From: Antedon mediterranea
Lineage: Eukaryota; Echinodermata; Crinoidea; Comatulida; Antedonidae
Direction of reading: 5' to 3'
Length of the DNA stretch: 64,000 bases
Assembly (NCBI RefSeq): GCF_964355755.1
Contig: NC_092678.1
Span: 15,038,922-15,102,921, forward strand
This document shows, one piece after another, positions 32,701-38,502 of this stretch. Made by a program: the position numbers and the translations under genes. Below the pieces are notes generated by a model. The model saw nothing but the letters and a program-made list of their open reading frames with translations. It made no database searches and had not been told where the DNA came from. How positions within the stretch are numbered: the first letter of the stretch is position 1; each line of letters opens with the position of its first letter.

Positions 32701-35554
32701 TGAAAAAATCCTCTGCCATCCAATCTGGCTCTTGAAAATAGAGTCTGCTCCGGTTGATTACTATATAGTCCAGTATTAAACAGCACACGCATTTTACTTG
32801 TCTTGCTGCCAATGTAAATGCCATGTTTGTTTCTGAACATGACTTGATACGGCGTAATATCATTTTACTACAATAATTCATGTTAATTTTATTATTATTT
32901 ATTTATTATTATATGTTAATTTATTGAAACATACAGTAATTTATATTATTATTTTTTCTCGTTTCTATTACAAATAATACTAACCATGTATCTATAATAT
33001 TTGTGGGCACATATAATATACTAGCAGTAGTGTAAACTAGCTTGGAAAGTTTTAATTTCATTATTTTACCAAAATACATTTCTTTTTTCCCAAGCTTTTA
33101 ACACCTTTTTTAATTTGTTGATCTTCTCACCTCAATTATTTTTGTGGCATTTCTTGTTATTGTAATCAAACAAAGTACCAAATAATGTACAGGGTCATCA
33201 ACTCACTGTATTCTAAATGATTCACAAAACATAATGTTTTGAAGATCCACAATCATTTGATTTTCATTTTGGTTGAAAGTATGTATATGTTTCAAGAAAT
33301 TAAAAACGAGGAATAAAATTAACATGAATTACTGTAGTAAAATGATATTACGCCGTATCATGTCATGTTCAGAAACATGAATGGAATTTACATTTGCGAC
33401 GACCCAGGGCACTTAAAAAGTAACGGAAAAAATGTAATGGAAGGGTAGTAGTAGACAAGTAAATGCAGGTTCTGTTTATTGTCCCTTGTCATATAGGCCT
33501 ACTGGACAATATAGTAATCAACAGGAGCAGATACTCTATTAGAAGAGCCAGATTGCGTTATACAAGCACCAATTTATGTTAATCAGTGATTTTAAGGAAC
33601 ATAAACAAACAAAAAAACCTTACAAAACCAGTCTACTTCATTTAAATAAGTTTCAATATTTTTTTTTATCTCCAACCGAAAGTATCTTATCGTCAGCTAA
33701 CTTAGCAATTTAATCTCCTGTAGTTTCTATCCAAATTTAGATTTAACTAAACATAATAATAGCTTGCCTGCTAGTAATAACAACTGTCTTAGTAAAGGTT
33801 TATGAGAGATAATCTGAAACAAACATTTTGTGTTTTTAAAAATTAAAAATAATATGTATAATTAATATTATGCTAAGCCAAAAAATAAATCTGAAATATT
33901 AGCTATACACGCGTTGATAATAGTAAAGGTGTAGTCGAATGAAAGAAATACAAGTAATTGCTAAATGATGGTATTATTACATAATTTACCGACCCGTTTT
34001 ATATTCATGAAATTTGCTAATATACCTAAAATCTAGATGTTTGTAATGGACCATATGTATATCATATTATCATTTTTGTTTTTTTTTTTCTTTCTACGTT
34101 TGTGTTAATTTTACTATTGGAGTTCTATATGTTTTAAAGCATATTTTGGAAAATGGCGTTAATTTCTAAATTGTTGTGTGTTAATGTTTACGTTTTTCGT
34201 GCGTTGATTTTACGAGTTGCGTTGTGGCCCTACATACTCTCACCTTATAAACATACATATTGTTTTACTAATAGAACTCTACATATTATAAAGCTTATTT
34301 TGTTAGAAAACTGTTTTACGAATTGAGTTTTTTTCAATTTTTTTTACTTTTGCATTGATTTTACGATTTATAAATAAATATTATGTATTGTTTTTCTGAT
34401 ATTGATTTTTGACAATATGAATTGTATTTGTTACAGGTGTTGTTGGAGCATCAAGTTCATATCCAGGTATGTTAAGTTCTGTCTACACTATCAAACTTTA
34501 TGTGACAAAAAAAAAGTGATGTGCCCATATATGGACCATATTTAAGCATATCGCTACCCTCTTTCGGAACATCACACTTTTTTTGTCAAACTAGTTTGAT
34601 AGTGTAGACAGAGGTTTAGGTTTGTTGGTTGTAGTGGTTTAGATTAGTGGATATTAATTACAATGCACTACAGTCGAACTCACTGTCGCTCATTGATAGA
34701 ACAGAGAACTGTAAATATGAGTGAAGTGAATTTTACGTTTAACAATTGATAACATTCGGTGCCATGTTTAAAACATTTATATAAAGTAACCTCTCATTTG
34801 TATACTTGTTAGGCCATGGAAACGAAATTGATGGTTATGATAATGAAAGAATGATCTAGAGTCACATAAAAGTATGCACAATAATAAATGTTCACTATAA
34901 AGTGTACAGTGTACAAGGATACTGAGTGGTGTTTCATTACTTTATATTATAATCACAATCTTATAGCAAATGACAACAGTGATTATAATCATGTTAACCT
35001 ATTATGCTGAATTGATTACATATTGTAAAATTGCTTTATTTAACCATGTAGATCTTTCGGAAGATGAGTTTAAACAGTTAATTACAGAATTTGCACAATG
35101 GTATGATGAACGTGGACTCCTTAACAGACTGAAAGTTCTGTTCAAAGAAATGCTAGGCGACTTTGAAGCGTTGAATAGAGTTACCAGTACATTCGACCTG
35201 TTAGCACTGTTAACTGATTCTGGGCTGTTGAGTCGACAAAAAATGTCTGTACTGTATGATACAATACAGATAACTAAACAAAATGGCTTTGAGGACATGG
35301 TTAAAAATAAGCTTCCTTTTTTCCAAAGTTTTAAGACCCAAACTACATTGTCATTTTCACCACATACCATAAATCTGTTTAATCTGGGAAAAAGTCTCAG
35401 TGACTTAGATATGAAAACTCTTGATGGACGTTTCAACTTCCCTGTTCTTAAGAAGTATGACGACAGGTGGAGTTTGATTTTGGATTTGGAATCACGAGGG
35501 TTGCTAAGTGAAGATAAACTTGAATCAGTTGAGAAGGACGTTTTGAAAAGATGA
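5684..35554 (+). CDS. Gene A: ankyrin-Roc-COR protein with C-terminal tandem DED-like region (5' end missing)
   Basis: Twenty-three exons join in one frame (3,426 nt, 1,141 codons before the stop) using GT donors and AG acceptors. The intact ankyrin exons come first (5,684; 6,030; 7,207; 7,545; 17,772; 18,365; 18,664; 19,152; 23,133), then Roc (24,647-27,395), COR (29,057-32,183), a 30-nt linker exon and the terminal exon (35,052-35,554). ROCO proteins are GTPases that dimerise through COR. Ankyrin repeats usually bind partners, and DEDs recruit caspase-8/FADD-type proteins. A cytosolic signalling or immune/apoptotic role is inferred. No kinase domain, signal peptide or membrane segment is seen. 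The start codon is not found. A 9.1-kb transposon, two Helitron copies (one a fragment) and LINE debris lie in its introns. Domain order is confident; exact splice sites are predictions. Confidence 0.8.
6030..6140 (+). CDS. Gene A ankyrin exon (module 1, second of pair)
   Basis: Thirty-seven codons, phase 0-0, acceptor TTTTTTTAG and donor GTAAAG. It contains NALHIHL and ends LGVSPTLQNK. Two codons longer than the standard 35-codon exon. Confidence 0.8.
7207..7308 (+). CDS. Gene A ankyrin exon (module 2, first of pair)
   Basis: Thirty-four codons, phase 0-0. It is a copy of the exon at 5,684 and begins NGYTPINIYL. One GAG codon at the donor is lost, but a usable AAG/GTAATT donor remains. Confidence 0.8.
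7545..7655 (+). CDS. Gene A ankyrin exon (module 2, second of pair)
   Basis: Thirty-seven codons, phase 0-0, a close copy of the exon at 6,030 (NALHIHLSGRY...CVSPTLQNK). Confidence 0.8.
7964..8283 (-). mobile_element. tRNA-derived SINE
   Basis: On the minus strand the head reads GCACTGTGGTGCAGTGG (A-box-like) followed by CCGGTTCAAGCC (B-box-like). A tRNA-unrelated body follows, with 'ttgagtccttgagcaagattc'-type sequence. The equivalent position in module 1 (near 6,440) is empty, so this is a post-duplication insertion. Sequence similar to AGTGC(C)...TTACGT flanks both sides and may include the target duplication. Confidence 0.7.
8664..8900. repeat. Left subterminal array: 76-bp unit with GTTTAG motifs and palindromes
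   Basis: Three copies start at 8,664, 8,740 and 8,816. Each opens with GCGTTTAGATTCTAAACGC, a palindrome with 9-bp arms (degenerate in copy three), followed by CATAGCTTGTACCCAC and then ACGTTTAGCT and ACATGTTTAG. The array lies just inside the left terminus of the 9.1-kb element. Confidence 0.8.
9438..9542 (-). CDS. Putative exon, unrecognised, inside the 9.1-kb element
   Basis: Reading the minus strand, an AG acceptor (CTTGATAG) precedes 35 open codons, starting NEDSDKSVCLVLLQ and ending HEDVISLVE. They end at a strong donor GTAGGTAC. The codon content looks protein-like, but I do not recognise a family. It lies 0.84 kb downstream of the next exon on the same strand and may belong to the same gene. 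Confidence 0.4.
9626..9772 (+). pseudogene. Possible THAP-domain fragment
   Basis: An open stretch of 48 codons reads KCTTIQFRYPEASW, then GWVQALEI and CCIGKIHSDHF. The spacing Cys...F-x-Y/FP...W...C...H-x2-HF resembles the C2CH THAP zinc-binding domain of P-type and Kolobok transposases and of THAP proteins. No other zinc-finger half or transposase is joined to it, so it is probably a relic. Confidence 0.35.
10384..10575 (-). CDS. Putative exon resembling part of SAMD3-like / transposon-associated proteins
   Basis: On the minus strand, an AG acceptor (AATCTAAG) leads into 64 open codons containing KPKLTRLQRETFAKRRDWL and DVHTIVTEFPIL, ending at donor GTGAGT. The pattern T-x2-L-x3-TF-x2-RR-x-W...V...FP-x-L recalls a segment common in SAMD3-like and other uncharacterised fish and echinoderm proteins. 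A Helitron inserted just upstream (from 10,600). Whether it is cargo of the 9.1-kb element or an older gene is unknown. Confidence 0.45.
10600..12036 (-). mobile_element. Non-autonomous Helitron, copy 1
   Basis: In minus orientation it starts TCTATATATAAATTTACG after a flanking A. It ends with a hairpin (CTAGATGGTACGC / GCGTACCATCTAG, 11-nt loop) terminating in CTAG before a flanking T. A 5'-TC start, a hairpin followed by CTRR at the 3' end and insertion between A and T without target duplication are the Helitron hallmarks. No Rep/helicase ORF is present. Three other copies occur in this window. Confidence 0.75.
13680..15330. repeat. Degenerate repeats inside the foldback element
   Basis: The phrase 'ttagttacgcatagaaacagttnctanggtaac' recurs near 13,690, 14,445, 14,640, 14,760, 14,950 and 15,130, usually followed by 'tgacctcaaaatgacc...cacaaggtcag'. 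Spacing is irregular (about 120-750 bp). No coding potential is seen. Confidence 0.6.
14341..14420. repeat. Short hairpin with GAACCTCCCGTAA arms
   Basis: GAACCTCCCGTAA at the left and TTACGGGAGGTTC at the right are perfect 13-bp inverted repeats about 80 bp apart. GGTCACC/GGTGGCC-type words pair between them. It looks like a MITE end pair or a deleted element inside the foldback element. Confidence 0.5.
16190..16480. repeat. TAGGCCTA/CTAGCCTA-rich tract
   Basis: Dense overlapping palindromic words of the type TAGGCCTA, CTAGCCTAG and GGCCTAGGC fill about 290 bp. No exact period is seen. The same words are scattered elsewhere in the window. Confidence 0.6.
17340..17760. repeat. Right subterminal array of AAACATGTTTAG / AAACACGTTTA motifs
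   Basis: About 420 bp just inside the right terminus of the 9.1-kb element hold many copies of ACATGTTTAGC, CACGTGTTTA, GCTAAACA(C/T)G and AGCTCCAC, in both orientations. They are the same motif class as the left array but without its regular 76-bp period. Confidence 0.75.
17772..17876 (+). CDS. Gene A ankyrin exon next to the transposon
   Basis: Thirty-five codons, phase 0-0, starting DGNTPLHEYL and ending GASITAQNK. Its original polypyrimidine tract was displaced 9 kb upstream by the insertion. The AG acceptor survives because the TA duplication restores TAG, with TTGTTTTTAAAGTG from the element's end now in front. Confidence 0.8.
18365..18469 (+). CDS. Gene A ankyrin exon
   Basis: Thirty-five codons, phase 0-0, starting DGNTPLHEYM and ending GASVTALNK. 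The acceptor is TTTCTTGAAAG, a departure from the CTATAG of its sisters. It is nearly identical to the exon at 18,664, so the duplication is recent. Confidence 0.8.
18664..18768 (+). CDS. Gene A ankyrin exon
   Basis: Thirty-five codons, phase 0-0, acceptor CTATAG and donor GTAATT. It starts DGNTPLHEYM and ends GASVTALNK. The intron separating it from the preceding exon is only about 194 bp. Confidence 0.85.
19152..19256 (+). CDS. Gene A ankyrin exon
   Basis: Thirty-five codons, phase 0-0, acceptor CTATAG and donor GTGATA. It starts DGNTPLHEYM and ends GASITAQNK. A Helitron sits 107 bp downstream in the following intron. Confidence 0.85.
19363..20805 (-). mobile_element. Non-autonomous Helitron, copy 2
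   Basis: It has the same termini as copy 1 (TCTATATATA start, hairpin plus CTAG end in minus orientation) with flanking A and T. The related intron sequence near 17,970-18,010, which continues into GATTGATTGA, approximates the empty site and supports the right boundary. No transposition gene is present. Confidence 0.75.
21232..21262 (+). pseudogene. Decayed ankyrin exon start
   Basis: After CTTTATAG the sequence reads GACTGAAACACCCCACAGCATGAA. This aligns to the first eight codons of its sisters but has TGA in place of GGA at codon 2, and similarity stops soon after. The preceding intron is also shared. Confidence 0.7.
21923..22120 (-). pseudogene. C-terminal fragment of a non-LTR retrotransposon ORF2
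   Basis: On the minus strand the reading contains KRRRGGPRCKWENNITDVFG and MEQASRMTEDRRRFQNAV, ending at a stop. This basic R-G-R-P-x-x-W...D-R-x-x-W/F pattern is the usual C-terminus of many LINE endonuclease-reverse transcriptases. One in-frame TAA lies upstream, before PGKRRRGG. It is part of an insertion of about 850 bp (roughly 21,840-22,690) relative to the sister intron near 19,000. Confidence 0.6.
22490..22704 (-). repeat. Interspersed repeat ending in CCTCCGCCAAGGAGGT hairpin
   Basis: On the minus strand it starts TTTACCTCCGCCAAGGAGGT, a small hairpin, then runs into ATCGCGTTTGTTTGTTAACAGG. I recall this start from a repeat common in marine deuterostomes. It lies next to the LINE fragment in the same intron insertion. 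The far boundary is uncertain. Confidence 0.45.
23133..23217 (+). CDS. Gene A last ankyrin exon
   Basis: It begins EGKTAVSILEEN and ends MILEYFD plus one nucleotide (phase 0 in, phase 1 out; donor GTAAGT). The short helix pair closes the array. The change of exit phase marks the switch from repeatable 0-0 exons to the unique Roc part. Confidence 0.75.
23560..24120. repeat. Duplicated intron segment with GATGACGTCAC
   Basis: Two diverged copies, near 23,580-23,730 and 23,930-24,110, share 'gcgctcttttaaatgt', 'gccatatgatgacgtcac' and 'aacttccag' phrases. They lie in the intron before the Roc exons. No coding potential is seen. Confidence 0.4.
24647..24812 (+). CDS. Gene A Roc exon 1 (P-loop)
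   Basis: Phase 1 in, phase 2 out. It contains VPPEIFAMGKEAIKIY and RCMFLGKEGAGKTSCVKSML. GKEGAGKTS is the G1/Walker A loop that binds GTP phosphates in Ras-like and Roc GTPases. Confidence 0.85.
25077..25174 (+). CDS. Gene A Roc exon 2
   Basis: It joins in phase 2 (AG+A gives R), reading FNPKEPSTDGIVTATVFKAT and ending KNIKVEN plus one base. The STDGI segment lies where ROCO proteins carry the switch I (G2) threonine. The donor chosen is GTAAAG at 25,175, because only this keeps the next exon open. Confidence 0.75.
25424..25492 (+). CDS. Gene A Roc exon 3
   Basis: Phase 1 in and out. It reads SELTKKMRENALAKKVDKEL, a charged helical linker between switch I and switch II. Acceptor TTGTACAG, donor GTATGT. 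Confidence 0.7.
26024..26172 (+). CDS. Gene A Roc exon 4 (switch II)
   Basis: Phase 1 in, 0 out. It carries NEITSIWDYAGQLDYYITHR. WDYAGQ is the G3 DxxG motif, with the glutamine typical of Ras-like proteins. Confidence 0.85.
26970..27059 (+). CDS. Gene A Roc exon 5
   Basis: Phase 0-0, acceptor TGTTTTCAG, donor GTAAGT. It reads FFLTNTASYCIAFSALDKLD, the hydrophobic strand after switch II (usually Y/FL-x-x-x-S-x-Y-x-L-V/A-F in Roc). Confidence 0.8.
27204..27395 (+). CDS. Gene A Roc exon 6 (THID base-binding motif)
   Basis: Phase 0-0. It contains LDIILFWVRSVYEH and SPPISLVATHIDKLPGT. THID is the Roc version of the G4 NKxD guanine-binding motif. The exon ends KSEKLKE, entering the Roc-COR linker. 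Confidence 0.85.
27752..28066 (+). mobile_element. tRNA-Ser-like SINE in gene A intron
   Basis: It opens GTGAGTGGCCGAGCGGTTAA (A box) and has GAGGTTCGAGGCT (B box) about 60 bp on, then a body with TCTCGGATAAGGACTATAAA and an end in ATTTCAATCAATCA. The same family occurs at 58.6 and 62.8 kb. It is read as a SINE and not a tRNA gene because the body is shared and the anticodon arm is irregular. Confidence 0.75.
29057..29302 (+). CDS. Gene A COR exon 1
   Basis: Phase 0-0. Eighty-two codons start VQNMYKTIFAKM, with HEGIEKLKRNV and VIPLKWLDFQERLQEI. The P-x-x-W-x-x-x-x-x-x-L pattern is the start of COR-A in ROCO proteins. The acceptor could also be six bases downstream (GGTTCAG). Confidence 0.75.
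30342..30503 (-). mobile_element. Helitron 5'-end fragment, copy 4
   Basis: It matches the first about 160 bp of the other Helitron copies, from TCTATATATA (minus strand, after a flanking A) to TTAGACAATTAGTG. The rest, including the 3' hairpin, is absent. Confidence 0.75.
30604..30798 (+). CDS. Gene A COR exon 2
   Basis: Sixty-five codons, phase 0-0, with AEEAIIVAIRYMNDIGKIMY and TVITNLHTMIQMLTIVI. The helix-G-x-I/L-x-Y followed by V-I-x-N-x-x-x-x-x-x-L is the core COR-A signature (compare L-H-x-x-G-x-I-L-Y-F...V-x-L-x-P-x-W-L). Confidence 0.8.
30951..31103 (+). CDS. Gene A COR exon 3
   Basis: Fifty-one codons, phase 0-0: KKMKTLWKRLDEEGILEEKL followed by IFIEVMRVFRLLYEKKS. It matches the COR segment where a G-x-L/I turn precedes a leucine-rich helix linking COR-A to COR-B. 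Confidence 0.8.
31190..31489 (+). CDS. Gene A COR exon 4 (COR-B)
   Basis: One hundred codons, phase 0-0. It starts VQEGNREFLVPCQMKVYTN. The F-L-V-P-C/S entry is typical of COR-B. LPEAVYHTLVVAFLELM is an amphipathic helix in the dimerising half. Confidence 0.8.
31771..31866 (+). CDS. Gene A COR-B exon 5
   Basis: Thirty-two codons, phase 0-0: LQIYRRKEQSYDTEVGG followed by basic KPKKRQLQP. Acceptor ACTTAATAG, donor GTAATT. The lysine-rich loop may be disordered. Confidence 0.7.
31979..32183 (+). CDS. Gene A post-COR exon with cysteine/histidine cluster
   Basis: Phase 0 in, 1 out. It reads VLSYLKDQLQTVCNIYEGSG, then VVCDACNPKEHHLVDLEKCL. C-x2-C followed by H-H and a later Cys could bind a metal or simply be COR-end structure; I cannot tell which. 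It ends AHIKRYFSK plus one base. Confidence 0.7.
32655..33592. repeat. Inverted repeat about 0.24-0.28 kb per arm in gene A intron
   Basis: The left arm (about 32,660-32,895) and right arm (about 33,310-33,590) are inverted copies. AAAATCACTGATTAACA, GTTTCTGAACATGAC, TACGGCGTAATATCATTTTA and AATTCATGTTAATTTTA all have reverse complements on the right. The outer ends match (AAAATCACTGATTAACA), so it could be a TIR element of about 0.94 kb. No target duplication is clear. Confidence 0.65.
34437..34466 (+). CDS. Gene A 30-nt linker exon
   Basis: Phase 1 in and out: GVVGASSSYP between TTGTTACAG and GTATGT. It is a short serine/glycine linker joining COR to the terminal DED-like exon. Very small, so confidence rests on splice signals and matching phases only. 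Confidence 0.5.
34479..34611. mobile_element. 133-bp MITE
   Basis: Perfect 19-bp terminal inverted repeats CTGTCTACACTATCAAACT enclose a 133-bp AT-rich body, and the subterminal GTGATGT/ACATCAC words also pair. It sits 12 bp after the donor of the linker exon. No ORF. Confidence 0.8.
35052..35554 (+). CDS. Gene A terminal exon: tandem death-effector-like region
   Basis: It joins in phase 1 (G+AT gives D) and reads LSEDEFKQLITEFAQWYDER to a TGA stop. The first bundle has ITEFAQW...LKVLFKEMLG...TFDLLALLTDSGLLS...LYDTIQITKQNGFEDMV. The second has LFNLGKSLSDLDMKTL...WSLILDLESRGLLSEDKLESV. The F/L-x-L-L-x-x-L-x-x-x-G-L-L-S-x-x-x-L spacing is the helix 4-5 pattern of DEDs (FADD, caspase-8, FLIP). 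Helix 6 of the second unit is short. CARD or a non-DED death-fold domain is the alternative. The acceptor is TTATTTAACCATGTAG; an upstream ATG at 34,970 in the same frame is probably intronic. Confidence 0.7.
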
Positions 35555-36004
35555 AATGAAATTAAGCTGACTTGCGGTGGTCTACATTTCACCACTACTG
35601 CAATCAATGTACCTATGCATTACTATACTATACAAATAAGATGAATTTACAGTACATAGGCCTATCTGTCATAATTGCACCATTGGTTTTTATATTTGTG
35701 TTACTCTTGTTCATTATTGTTGTGATGTAATGCGGGAGTGTCATATACCTATGCAATACCGTGATACAGTTGTATTATTAATATTCAGTAGCATAGTATA
35801 ATTTAGTAGCTTTATAGGTTTTAAATGTCGGTATGATATTATGAATTGATTTTATAATACTGAATTTTAATACAGTTAGTACATTATTGTCTTAAAAGTG
35901 GCGATGACACCTAAGCGTAATACTCAGGCACATACGATGGGTAACTCCACATCCGTCTGTGTTCTTGGTATTATGCTTTACAGTGCTGGTACCCATTCAG
36001 TACA

Positions 36005-36010
36005 AATAAA
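36005..36010 (+). terminator. Likely polyadenylation signal of gene A
   Basis: AATAAA about 450 bp after the stop codon is the first canonical signal downstream of the terminal exon. The cleavage site is inferred to lie shortly after. Confidence 0.5.
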
Positions 36011-36029
36011 AATATCTTCCCAAATCAAC

Positions 36030-36837
36030 ATTTCATGCATTTAAGCAAACTGGAAAGATCCGGAGTTTATTAGTCGTAACAAAAAACTGGTCCACACATT
36101 TATTTACCAAACTAGGCATATGGCCTACCTTTTTTTACATTTAGTAGATGTCATTGCTACACTTAGTTTGCTATTCTTTAACTCCTTTAAAAGAGTTACG
36201 ATTCGTTATTATAGTTTGAACATGGAGAGTACCAACATAACCACTATGTTTTTAAGGATGTGTGTGTATGCCCGGTTGTTCAATGCTTTGTATTTTTATA
36301 ATTAATATATGTCTATATTTTTTCGAATTTCGTGAAAATACATAATAAAAAACAAACAAACTATATTATAGTTCAAGCCCTATTGCAAGACATAGCGAAC
36401 AAGCTACTTAACAGATTAATTATAAATACTGCAGCAAAACTCACCGGCATCAAATTAAACAACCGTAAACAGTTAAAGTTCAAAGAGTTACATTGACCAT
36501 CGGTAATTTTACGAATTCAAATGTTTTTTTTCTAAAATATAATCGTTGCTCCAGTGATCGTATGTTCCTAACTTTTATTATGTTTAACATGTTAACGTTT
36601 TCATCAATATCATACTGTGTTTTTGTATTTCAAATCTTGTTTTAAATTTGATTTGTATGTTTTTAACTGTACAGTGCATGCATGCCTACAATATTATTTT
36701 GTGTCTAACACATGATGTAAATATAGAAGACAATAAACTACCGGTACTAGCTATGTTTTGTCATTTTACTGAAACAGGTATGCATGTGAACTTATCGTTT
36801 ATTTTTTTTTTTAATTTAAGAATACTTCCTACTTTTT
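36030..36837. other. Intergenic AT-rich sequence
   Basis: I see no exon or element protein here. It separates the gene A 3' end from the LINE remnant and the LTR retrotransposon. Confidence 0.5.
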
Positions 36838-36933
36838 TCAAACATCTTTAATCTGTTTACATTTGAAGAAAATGTGATCTTCACCATCAGTGATGCCACA
36901 CTGTTTACAATGTTTGTTATCTTTTAATTTCCA
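36838..36933 (-). pseudogene. LINE zinc-knuckle (zf-RVT-like) fragment, split by the LTR element
   Basis: On the minus strand it reads WKLKDNKHCKQCGITDGEDH then IFFKCKQIKDV and a stop. The C-x2-C...H-x4-C zinc motif is the C-terminal region typical of L1/Tx1-like LINE ORF2. Its upstream part continues beyond the LTR retrotransposon at 42,311 and onward (CTTKQKLYIW frame across the junction), so the LINE is older than the LTR element. Confidence 0.6.
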
Positions 36934-36938
36934 GATGT

Positions 36939-36942
36939 ATAG
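36939..36942. repeat. Target-site duplication ATAG (left)
   Basis: ATAG directly precedes the left LTR (TGTTACGGG) and recurs directly after the right LTR at 42,311-42,314. Four to six bp duplications are normal for LTR elements. Confidence 0.7.
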
Positions 36943-37075
36943 TGTTACGGGCTCGCTCGTTATGCTGAAACCAACAATAAGAACATAAAAAAACACGTTG
37001 TAGTTGTCGTCCATCTTTATTCATCTCCCCTCTTTTCCTCTAGAGGGCTCACTTCAGTGTGAGAAACCCATCACA
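36943..37075 (-). repeat. 3' LTR (133 bp)
   Basis: It begins TGTGATGGG and ends CGTAACA on the minus strand. It shares the CTCTAGAGGAAAAGAGGGG and GATGAATAAAGATGG core with the other LTR; AATAAA there can serve as poly(A) signal. A G-rich tract (AAGTGGGGGTG) on its inner side is the polypurine tract. Confidence 0.8.
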
Positions 37076-37338
37076 CACCCCCACTTAAAGAAAGTTTGAT
37101 ATGATTAAACTTATAACGGTTTACTATAACATCTTAAATCTTTTCTTATACAGTAGTTATTTTAACAGGTCGTTGATATGAATTTACTTCAACTGCTTCT
37201 TTAAAATTTCACAAGTTATAATTACTTTAAATCCGTGTATGCCATTAATGCATCACTCTATCACAACTAACATATTATAATTAAATAAACACTTTTAAAA
37301 TCAACAAAACTTTTAAAATCATTTCATGCATGTTTTAT

Positions 37339-38502
37339 CTAAACTCTTGACAAAGCGTCAGCTACAACATTGTCTTTTCCTCTGATATGATGAATTTCCA
37401 GATTCATTTCTTGAACTGCTAAACTCCATCTCAACAAGCGTTGATTCTTGTCCTTCATTCTTGCCAAGAAAGTTAATGGGTTGTGGTCAGTCCACACTAC
37501 AATTGGAAACGGAGTAGATCCAAGATACACTTCAAAGTGCTTTAACGCTGACATCAAAGCTAATGTCTCCTTCTCAACAGTAGAATAACGTTTCTCATGC
37601 AGGTTGAATTTTCTGGAGTAGAAACACACAGGCTTGTCAACACCGTTCTCGTCTGTTTGCGCCAACACAGCACCAGAACCAACATCACTGGCATCAATCA
37701 TTAACGAGAACTGTTTATCAAATTGTGGAGCCATCAACACCGGTTCGTTTGATAACATTGCTTTAACTTTAATGAACGCATTATTGCATTCCTCCAACCA
37801 CACAAAGCTCGCATTCTTTTTCAGCAGATTCGTTAATGGAGCTACAAGCGTTGAGAAACTTCTGCAAAAACGTCGATAAAACCCAGCCATTCCCAAGAAC
37901 CGCATTAACTCCTGCTTACTCTTTGAAACTGGGAAATCACAGACTGCCTTAATCTTAGCACTTAATGGTTTCACTTTTCCGCAACCAACTTTATGACCTA
38001 AAAACACAATTTCTGCACAGGAAAACTCGCTTTTCACCAAATTTACTGTCAACTTTGCAGCTGTCAACCTGTCAAACAATGCCTTAATTCTCTGCACATG
38101 TACAACCCATGTATCACTATAAACAACCAAATCGTCTATATAAGCTTCACAGCCCTCCAACCCTGAACTTATACCATTAACCAATCTCTGGAACGTGGCT
38201 GGTGCATTCTTTAAACCGAAAGGCATGACCTTATACTGATAAAGACCCATAGGAGTTACAAAAGCTGACACTTCTTTCGCACGCTCGGTTAAAGGAATTT
38301 GCCAGTAACCCTTTAGAAGATCAAATTTACTGACAAACTTAGCACTACCCACACGATCAATACAGTCGTCTATCCTCGGTATGGGATATGAATCTGTAGT
38401 AGATTTGGCATTAACCTTCCGATAATCAGTACAAAAGCGATACGATTTATCTGGCTTCGGAACTAATATACATGGAGAACTCCAAGCACTGCAACTAGGC
38501 TC
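37339..38502 (-). pseudogene. RT-RNase H segment of the retrotransposon
   Basis: The minus-strand frame opens EPSCSAWSSPCILVPK, then has KFDLLKGYWQIPL, PFGLKNAPATFQ, the catalytic YIDDLVV box, LGMAGFYRRF, RNase H DASDVGSGAVL, SRKFNLHEKRYSTVEKE and TDHNPLTFLARM, ending ADALSRV and a stop. This is a typical Ty3/gypsy RT with Asp-Asp at the active site and the RNase H aspartates present. It is uninterrupted for 387 codons, but the sequence just upstream has lost some residues and is out of frame with the preceding domain. In this group the RT is the last pol domain; no integrase follows it. Confidence 0.85.

Noticed and set aside
34970-35051. ATG at 34,970 as the start of a separate small DED gene
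   Set aside because: The acceptor at 35,052 joins in phase with the upstream linker exon, and residues before it (IIIMLTYYAELITYCKIALF) look like translated intron. It cannot be fully excluded without transcripts.
35002-35607. Long minus-strand frame of 201 codons opposite the DED-like exon
   Set aside because: It mirrors the real exon on the plus strand. The plus frame has splice phase continuity and a domain pattern; the minus frame has neither.
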